Shown here one piece after another: positions 56,110 to 64,000 of a DNA stretch of 64,000 nucleotides. Source of the stretch: Jaltomata sinuosa. Lineage: Eukaryota > Streptophyta > Magnoliopsida > Solanales > Solanaceae. Location: assembly GCA_003996215.1 (NCBI GenBank), contig QJPP01000050.1, forward strand, positions 124,001 through 188,000. Reading direction: 5' to 3'. The notes under the pieces were generated by a model, which searched no databases, was not told the DNA's origin, and worked only from the letters and a program-made list of their open reading frames with translations. Every line of letters begins with the position of its first letter. The stretch's first letter is position 1. The translations under genes were made by a program, and so were the position numbers.

Positions 56110-57625
56110 GGGAGATTTGGGCACTAAAATCAAAGTTCATGAAGTTGGGCAATTCAGAGCGGGGGGGGGGGGGGGGGTGTTGTCTAGTATTTAGGACAAA
56201 CTCACGTTTATGGAGGATATCAAGGCCAAATAGTTGCAGGATGCGCAGTTGAACAAACTTTGGAACAAGGTATTGTCTGGGGAGGCCTCAGACACCACAC
56301 TTGATGCGTGTGGGGTGTTTAGTTTTAGAGAACGGATTTGTGTTCCTTAGGTGGGTGATTTGATAGAGAATGTATTGGCAGAGGATCATGGTTTGCAGTA
56401 TTCCATTCACCCAGGCATAACCAAAATGTACCGGAACTTAGGGAGACTATATTGGTGGCCTGGGATGAAGAGGGACATAGTTGACTATATGTCTAAGTGC
56501 CAAACCTGTCAGCAGGTTAAGTATGAGTACCAAAGGCCTGCAGGATTGCTTTAGAGGAGGCCCATTCCTGAGTGGAAGTGGGAAAGAATAGCCATGGATT
56601 TTGTGGTGGGTCTTCCTAAGACCTTGGGGAAGTATGACTCTATTTGGGTCATCGTAGACAGGCTGACCAAGTTCGCTCATTTCATTCCGGTCAGGGTGGA
56701 TTATAACTCATAGAAGTTGGCCAAGATCTATGTTAAGGAAATTATGAGGTTGCATGTGATGCCGCTATCCATTATTTCAGATAGGGGTACGCAGTTTACC
56801 TCCAAGTTTTGGGGAAAATTGCATGAAGAGTTGGGCACCCAATTCACTTTCATTACATCATTTCATCCTCAGACAGACAGTCAGTCAGAGAGGACAATAC
56901 ATGTATTAGAAGATATGCTAAGAGCATGTGTAATCGACTTTAGGGGCCATTGGGATCAGTTTCTACCATTGTGTGAGTTCTCATACAACAACAACTATCA
57001 CTCCAGATTGGCATGGCACCATTTGAGACGCTGCATGGAAGAGGATGTCGATCACCTATAGGGTGGTTTGAGGCAAGCGATGTGAAACCTTTGGGCATGG
57101 ACTTGGTGAAGGAAGCTCAGGACAAGGTAGGGGGAATTCAGACCAAGTTGTTAGTAGCCCAGAGCAGACAGATCGAATATGCAGATCGCAAGGTAAGGGA
57201 TATGGATTTTCAAGTTGGTGAACAAGTATTGTTGAAAGTTTCACCAATGAAAGGGGTAATGTAATTCGGAAAGAAGGGCAAGCTCAGCCATCGGTACATT
57301 GGCTCATTCGAGGTTCTTGAGATGGTAGGACCGATGGTGTACAGGTTAGCACTGACACCCAGTTTATTCAGAGTCCATCCAGTCTATCATGTATCCATGC
57401 TGAAGCGACACCATGGGGATGGGGAATACATCATTAAGTGGGATTCGATCTTGCTAGACAAGGATCTTCAGTATGAAGAGGAGCCAATTGCGATTCTAGA
57501 TTGGGATATCCAAAAATTGAGGATAAAGGAAATCAGGTCGGTAAAGTTCAATATAAGTATCGTACGGTTGAGGAAGCCACTTGGGAAACTGAGAAGGACA
57601 TGCAGGACAAGTACCCTCACTTATT
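56110..57625 (+). pseudogene. Chromovirus C integrase and chromodomain
   Basis: A run of 17 G residues (56161-56177) interrupts the linker. The integrase zinc region is intact at 56390-56520 (H..H..CQTCQQVK). Core motifs follow: DRLTKFAHF near 56660, SDRGTQFTSKF near 56780 and EDMLRACVIDF near 56910. The end has LKVSPMKGVM and HPVYHVSMLKRH, then a chromodomain-like YEEEPIAILDWDI. Frame changes lie near 57010, 57260 and 57550. Confidence 0.85.
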
Positions 57626-57716
57626 TGAGGATTCAGGTACTACACTTTCTCTCTTTTAAATCATCTTTTTTGGGCTTGATCATTCGAGGACAAACAATGG
57701 GTAAATCGATATTTGT

Positions 57717-59894
57717 TGTAATGACCTATTCCTTCGTTATGGGTAAACCATTCGTGCGAAGTCTCAGGTTAGAAAACTTCTGAGCTTAGGAGTTTAAAAT
57801 TTATGCTAGGCTAGTCTCAGGCAAATTCTGAGTGAGGTATGGCCTAGGGCAATCCGGGTGAGGATTGGGTAATATGTCTAATTTCATGCTATTTTTTCCA
57901 TTAGTTAAGACATTAGGGAGAAACGAATTTGGGTGAGTAGAACTCCCGATTCAAAGTTGACGTGAATAGGTTGGTTTGGAACATCGGATTTTAAAGTGTG
58001 TTGTAAAATGGGCATATTTGAGAGAATTTCTGAGATTCTATCCCGTGTCAACTGCTATAGCAATTGACACCGCACTACCGCAATGACCACTTTAGCAGAG
58101 AAATTCTCGCTATAAAAAAAGTCAAAGTCAGTCAGCACCACTATAGCAGTCGAGTCCGCTACAGTGGCGCTGCTATAGCGGTGTACATACTACTATAGTG
58201 GAATAAGTCACTGTAAATGCGGAAACTTCCCCAAAAATGTTCAAAATTATTCAAGAACATTTTGGGGAATGGCATAGGCGAAGGGAGTCGATTTTTATTG
58301 ATTTTCCACCAAACTCCATCGAAAAGGTAAGATTTTCGCTCCCCACTTCAGTATTTTGATTCCTAAACCTTAGAAACCATAATCTCAGGCTTGAGAGAAG
58401 GTTTGGATTAACCTATGATGATAGAATCTGGTGGAAAAAGGGAGATTCTAGGTGTAGAATTCTTGGGTTATGATTGTTATCACTTATGCATGATTAAATC
58501 ACTGTTATTTGCTTAATGTAACCGTTAAATGGTAGTTTTTAGGTGAATTAATGGTGAAAAAGCCCTGGGATGGATGGAATGATCATGAGTTTGCACGGGG
58601 AATAGGATTTGAGTATAATACAGGTAATTTTAGGCCATAGGACTAATTTTGATATGTTTTGTAATCATTGTTAGACCAAGAACAAACAAAAGCTTCGGAA
58701 AATGGGAAGGCTCTGACCCAGTAGAGTTTTCAAGCTATTCGAGGTAGGTGATGGTTACTATTTTCCAAATGCAATGTGTGTGCATATAACTTTAGCTTAG
58801 TAATGTATGTGCCTTACATGATTAGGGAATGAAATTAGGAATGTCTAAGTGTTTGAGTGTCAATCATGTGAAATGAACTTGGTTATGTTGCTTGTTGGTT
58901 TTACAAGTGTGATATTGTTCATTTATTTTATTGATTGTTGGACTTGTGTGACATTCGATTGTCTTGGATATCACACCTGGTACGGAATACTTATCGGTTG
59001 GCTCGGGTACCACATATGGTATAGGTTCTATAATGATTGGCTTGGGTACCATGCCTGGTACGGGTTTATTTATATTGTTGATGGTATTTGTTATTGGTTC
59101 CATGAGTGAATCGGGTTAAATGTTGAACTCTGATTATTGCATATTGGTCCATGAGAAGTCAGGTAAGTTTACTTAAAAGTGGGATTGGTCCTTGTGTGGA
59201 CTGGGAATTGCATGTTAAACACTTAGCGTTATTCTAGGGATCCTTGGTTGGTCGGGGTTGCTTAAAAAGGTGTATGTTTACATGTCATTGCTATCACTGT
59301 AGTGGTTGTGGAACTGTTTTATGTGGTTGATAAGTTAGATGGAAGACTCAGAGTCTGGAGTTATATTGTTGATTGTTATTACATGTTTTTACTACTTTAC
59401 TTAGTTTTGGTTTATTGTTCACAAATTGTTTATTAGAGATGGCCGATGATCCTACCAATTCACTGTGGTTGTATACTGATTCTGTACTTGCTTTCTTTTT
59501 GTGATTACATGACATCTTCCAGCGGCTACTACGCGACCTCAGATGTAGTCCCGACAATTCCATATTTCAAGGGTGAGCTGCTTCTTCCGGGCTACCTTGT
59601 TTTCATCTAGTTTAGTTCTAGTCCATTTGTCAATTTGGACTTAAACTCCTATGTTGGGATTGCATCCCCGTTCTTTAGACATTGGTAGATATTTTGGTAC
59701 CGCATCCTTCAGATTCTAGAGGTATTTTCACAGGATCTTATTTTATTAGTATTTTGATTGTGAATGCTAGTTTATTTTAATGCAACTGGTTTTGAGATGT
59801 TAGATTCACTAAGGATTGAGTTGAAAATTGGTTCGCTCATCCGTGGAAGGGGTGTTTCGGGTGGGTGCCACTCGCGGTAGGTTGGGTCGTGACA
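57717..59894 (+). repeat. 3' LTR of chromovirus C
   Basis: TGTAATGACCTATTCC to GGTCGTGACA, 2178 bases. It has a cluster of short palindromes of the CTATAG type (58055-58225) and a GGTACCA-centred ~40-base repeat (58960-59070). It is preceded by ATTCGAGGACAAACAATGGG. The 3' flank is GATAA; the 5' partner is truncated, so the duplication cannot be tested. Confidence 0.88.
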
Positions 59895-62560
59895 GATAAA
59901 GTACCTCAAGTTTATGACACTTAGCCTTTTCAAGTAACTCTACAACTTTAGTTAAGTATAAGTCAAGAGATAATAAGTCAAGTCAAATCATGACCGAGTC
60001 CATAACCCTAACTCTAGCAAATATCCAAGTCAATAAACCATGACTCTAACCATATCCAAGTCAACAACCATGACTCTAACCATATCTAAGTCAATAAACT
60101 ATGACTCTAACCATATCTAAGTTAATCAACCATGACTCTAACAACCTGAATCCCAAATATACCAAGCAACATCATAATATGGTTCACTCAAGGAACCCAC
60201 AACAACAACCATGATAATACTCAGTCCACTCATGGAACCAATATATAATGAACATCAACAACAGATAAATCTGGTTCACTTAAGGAACCAACATGTATTG
60301 AATATCAATGCAACCTTGTAGTAGGCGTGATACCCGAGCTAACCATGAATAATACTGTACCTGGTGTGGTACCCGAGCCAATCATGCAATAAATTTGTAC
60401 TAGGTGTGGTACCCGAGCTAACCATACAATGAGATATACTAGGCATGATACCCGAGCCAACCATGCATGAATGATAGAAATTAATCCCGTAAAGATATCC
60501 TAATATCGGTACATCCCACAATTATAACCGACATCACAACAATCACAACCATAATGATAATAAGAAATAATACTCGTACAGTCAACAAGTCAACAAGCCT
60601 TTAATATGACCTCATTATATATGATTAATACTTAGGATATAATCTAACAATTACATTCCTTAAGTATTCATTACAACAATAGACAACCACCAAACACTTG
60701 GTCAACTCGAGCTAATCATTCCATGTAAAAAACAATCTTTCTTTGACATACCAAATAACAAGTAGATATGATTCGTTGGTGTCATAATTTACAACATGTC
60801 CAAATACCAATCCATGGCTTATTCAATTAGGTATTAACAAGATAAATTATTAAATTCAAGTATTCAATTTAGGATCACTCATTTAACCCCAAGGGGTCTA
60901 AACTACAGTTCAACATTTATGACTTTATTAACTAATTCAATCCTCCTTTATTTATACTGAGGCCGGGATTCCCGCTATTATCTAGCAATTCATACGTTCA
61001 AGTCATTACTAGGTTCAAGACCTACTCCATTAGTCAGTCATTCAACTCTATTCAACTTAAAATTTAGTTCTAGTCATACGCCCTTACGCCTTTTACTTCC
61101 TAATTCTTAGCCTAATTGACCTTAGGCTCTTAAGTTATATCACCACCTCCTTACACCATAATCAGTCCTCAACACCAACCTTAAACAAGATTATCCCATG
61201 TTCTAACCACACATAATATCAAGTTCACCCTTTTTATGGTAATTAGGCTAAGTAACTAGATTATGAGCTCACACAATTTCATTGTCATATATATCCATAT
61301 TACAATCCACCATGAAGTCATGCAAACACAAAAACCCATCAAGCATTCATACAATCACACATTAATATACAAATAAGCCTTTATCACATTAAATCCATAT
61401 TTTATTCATCCCAATTCCATGCCCATAGGCCTAAGCATGATTTCTCCTATCAAATCTACATTATGGATGTGATTACTAACCACAGTCTACTACTCATAAA
61501 TCATAACCTATCTGAGCACCAAGCCGTTGCAACAAATAAGCCATATCATGGATGATCTTCCTTCTTCTTAGCATTCCCAAAGGCTAAATCATCTAAGAAA
61601 TACCAATTAAAAGAGTAATTAATAAACTACTCTTCAAACACATACTTTGGGAATTCAAACCCACTAATTCTACCCTTATTCACATCTACAAGTTTACTCA
61701 AGGGTCAATTAGCCATTAAAATAGTTCCTTCAAGCTCAACCCAACTCCATTAGTGGAGTTTCTTGGTTACAGGTTTCACCTTTATTGAATTCAAGATCCC
61801 CAACTATCAATTTTCATGTTTTAGAATTACTAATTCATGCTAGGGATCGTTAATGAACAATTTAGAAGTGATTCTAGGTGATATTAACCCAAACCATAAG
61901 TTTTCCCCAAAATATCATAAACTTAGAATTCAAATCCCCAAGAATTCCACCATTAAAAATTGTTCTAATGATTCTAGGATGTTAAAGAATTTATAAATGA
62001 AGAAGATAACGGAAGAAACTTACCTCAACAAAGACTTTCCACCCATACCAAGAGAAAAACGCCTCTCTAAGGCTTAGGAATAAAATTTTGGGATTTGGGA
62101 ATTGTAAACCATCAAAAGAAAGTTATAAGCTGTTGTGATAGTGCTATATCCGTATAGAGGTACCGCTATCGCGCTTTGATCCCGCTATAGCGGTCCCAGT
62201 ATTTCAGCATGGACAATCTTCAGTAAAATGGTCATAATGTGTTACTCCGAAAGCGGATTAATAAAAGGTCAGTGGCGTTGGAAAGAAGACTCACAGATCT
62301 TTAATTTGGGTGGTATTGGGACCCATAACTCCTTATGTTTTAGGAGGATTGCTCATTTGAAATCTACCCAAGTTTGACTTTGCCCGAAACTAAATCGGTA
62401 AGGAAACTTTCAACTTAACTTTGTGCTAGGAGTATTGTATGACCTTAGTACATACCAAATGCACTCTCATACTAAAGAAATAATCTAAACACTTATCAAG
62501 AATGAGAAACACATGGCTTGACCAAAAATATTTTCAGTAACGATGGAATAGGTTATCATA
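59895..62560 (-). repeat. Minus-strand chromovirus LTR (element E), related to LTR of C
   Basis: Read on the minus strand it starts about TATGATAACCTATTCC at 62560, like the LTR start of C. It is preceded by TTCGAGGATGAACGATGGG (62570-62593), like the 3' end of C. It carries the CTATAG palindromes near 62130-62200, about the same distance from the LTR start as in C, and four GGTACC-centred units (60305-60465). It also has GGTTCACTCAAGGAACC-type palindromes (60180-60290) and a ~31-base tandem repeat (60030-60145). The left end is cut where C begins. Confidence 0.7.
60030..60145. repeat. ~31-bp tandem repeat
   Basis: About four copies of CAAGTCAATAAACCATGACT followed by CTAACCATATC, diverged by a few bases each. 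Confidence 0.8.
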
Positions 62561-62870
62561 ACAGATACCAATTTACCCATCGTTCATCCTCGAACAATTC
62601 CTAAGGCAGAAAGAAAAGAATAAGACAACTCCTTAAATCTTAATGCTCTACCATGACAGCATAACTCTATCCTTACACGAACCATCAAAACTTCAATTTC
62701 CCTCGATGTAGCCAAACTCAATCAAAATTTAATCTGATCCCGCTCTATCAAGGAATCCCTTTCTTTGAGCTACATGAGACAAATTAAAGTATCCCTCCCT
62801 GAGTGCCCAAGTTATCCAGGGCCTCGTAAATATAATGAAGATAAAGTTTTCAACCATAATGGACAAAATA
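62561..62870 (-). other. 3' end remnant of element E
   Basis: Contains the polypurine/GAGGATGAACGATGGG block next to the LTR, and otherwise nothing recognisable. The coding region expected upstream is absent. Confidence 0.45.
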
Positions 62871-63315
62871 AAATTTTCTATGCCATAAGAAACTAAAACC
62901 CACTGTGGCGACTTAGTCCCGCTATAACGGCCTCGTTATAGCGAGAAAATTTCCACTATAGCGGCACCGCAGTAGAGGCCTGCCTCCCTCTATAGCGGCA
63001 TAAGAGAGGCAGTAACTCTGGACAGTCTCAAATTTGGCCAATTTTACAACACAAAATCTAAATTTTGACATTCTGGACTAACCCCTTTACATTATACACT
63101 ATACTCGGAGTTCTACTAACCCGAATTCCATTCTGAAAAGTCCTACGGTTTCCTTATATCCTTAGATAACATCAAATCCATATAAACTTTACTATACGTA
63201 CCCAATCTATTCTCGAATTTCCCTAGACCATACCTCACTCATATTCCATCCAAGACTAGCCTAGCCTTAAAATTCTAACTCCTAACTCGAGAAAATTTTA
63301 ACCCGGGCAATTACA
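62871..63315 (-). repeat. Partial minus-strand LTR (element F)
   Basis: On the minus strand it begins TGTAATTGCCCGGG at 63315 and continues with AGGCTAGGCTAGTC and GTGAGGTATGG, shared with C's LTR (57800-57850). It carries a CTATAG palindrome cluster at 62893-63010. The rest of the LTR is missing. Confidence 0.6.
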
Positions 63316-64000
63316 CGCTAAATAATGATATAACAAACATAACATCACTTAATACTACACTGTGTTTTTCCTTTGAAACATCTACCTTATGACCCTTTTC
63401 ATCCTTCCACGATCAATGCATAACAATAGACTATCTAGAGTATAACCACTAACAATACACCACTATGGGTTTCATTAACACATAGATTCTCCACCACCAT
63501 ATACATTAGTCTATTCAACCCTTATCAATCAATCGTTTATAAACAACCCACTTTTTAGCTATCACCCGAGGACAAGCTATACTATTTAGCCTCACAACTA
63601 ACTTACAACTAGTGAAGTTACCGGCCCAATATACCCCAATCACTCAAGGAGAAATTACAACCAAGTATTACCATGATCAATAGGAGGGACATGATTATTC
63701 AAGAACACATCTAATAACCCCATTCCCTTATTCGACCCTATAACTAAGGATTATCAATCATAATCAAGCTATCTCATTGCAAGGACCATAGTAATTTAAT
63801 TATACCATTTCCAAGGAATACTATTAATCAATAATTATTGTCACATAATAAGCATATGAGCACTATCAGACAATAAACAACTAATGACAAGTCATTCTAG
63901 TAATCAATACATGGGTGACTATTTCTACCAATAGACAATCATAATTTTATAAATACCCAAAAATTTAGTCCCACCATATTCTTATAATTTCCTCATCAAC
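63316..64000. other. Right-edge sequence without recognised gene
   Basis: AT-rich with scattered CCAC motifs. It might be internal or flanking sequence of the minus-strand elements. No ORF or domain is seen. Confidence 0.35.

Noticed and set aside
60030..60470. CRISPR-like regularly spaced repeats
   Set aside because: The repeats are tandem or LTR minisatellite units in a plant retrotransposon LTR. There are no unique spacers of constant length and no cas genes.

Overview
The window is a transposon-dense stretch of plant nuclear DNA. The likely source is a member of the Solanaceae: it holds a TS-SINE-like fragment, an endogenous caulimovirid, Tekay/Del-type chromoviruses and 'CCCGTTTGGCCATA' MITEs, all typical of that family. 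The genus cannot be fixed from the sequence alone. Only one convincing intact host gene is present, a small secreted glycine-rich protein on the minus strand (12864-13208). Everything else is mobile elements, their debris, simple repeats or featureless AT-rich DNA.

Layout. (1) 1-5143, minus: a decayed endogenous pararetrovirus, with a movement-protein ORF followed by a CP-protease-RT frame and running off the left edge. It abuts a ~330-bp AAT/AAC microsatellite (5432-5760). (2) 5968-7030 and 7057-10605: two non-autonomous Helitrons with the same 5' and 3' ends. The second carries the start of the RNA polymerase II second-largest subunit gene (RPB2), a promoter-like segment, a ~140-bp minisatellite, a SINE-like piece and a MITE. 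(3) 10955-11906: a long-TIR element. (4) 12864-13315: the glycine-rich protein gene with a TATA box. (5) 14250-15311: tandem Helitron-like repeats.

(6) 15705-35941: a nested stack. A gag-only Copia element (LTRs 15705-16575 and 18264 onward) has its 3' LTR split by a chromovirus, element A (18855-35507). A's gag is interrupted by a minus-strand, nearly intact gag-only element with near-identical 484-bp LTRs (B, 22814-27605). A's pro-pol is interrupted by a truncated minus-strand Athila/Tat-like element (G, ~29071-31548). The remaining half of the Copia LTR carries a plastid 23S rRNA fragment (35548-35813).

(7) 36000-42200: MITEs of several superfamilies, some with clear target-site duplications (hAT 8 bp, MULE 9 bp, Harbinger TAA, Stowaway TA), a C26 homopolymer and a LINE scrap. 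(8) 42223-59894: chromovirus C, whose 5' LTR is split by a complete chromovirus D (42297-51283) with a 5-bp duplication ATTGA. (9) 59895-64000: minus-strand LTR sequence related to C's LTR.

The autonomous-type elements all carry many nonsense codons, often at former Gln or Trp codons, as expected for old methylated copies. B is the exception and looks young. The most unusual items are B, with its long open frame beyond the gag stop; the RPB2-bearing Helitron; the plastid insert in an LTR; and the palindrome arrays inside two LTR families.
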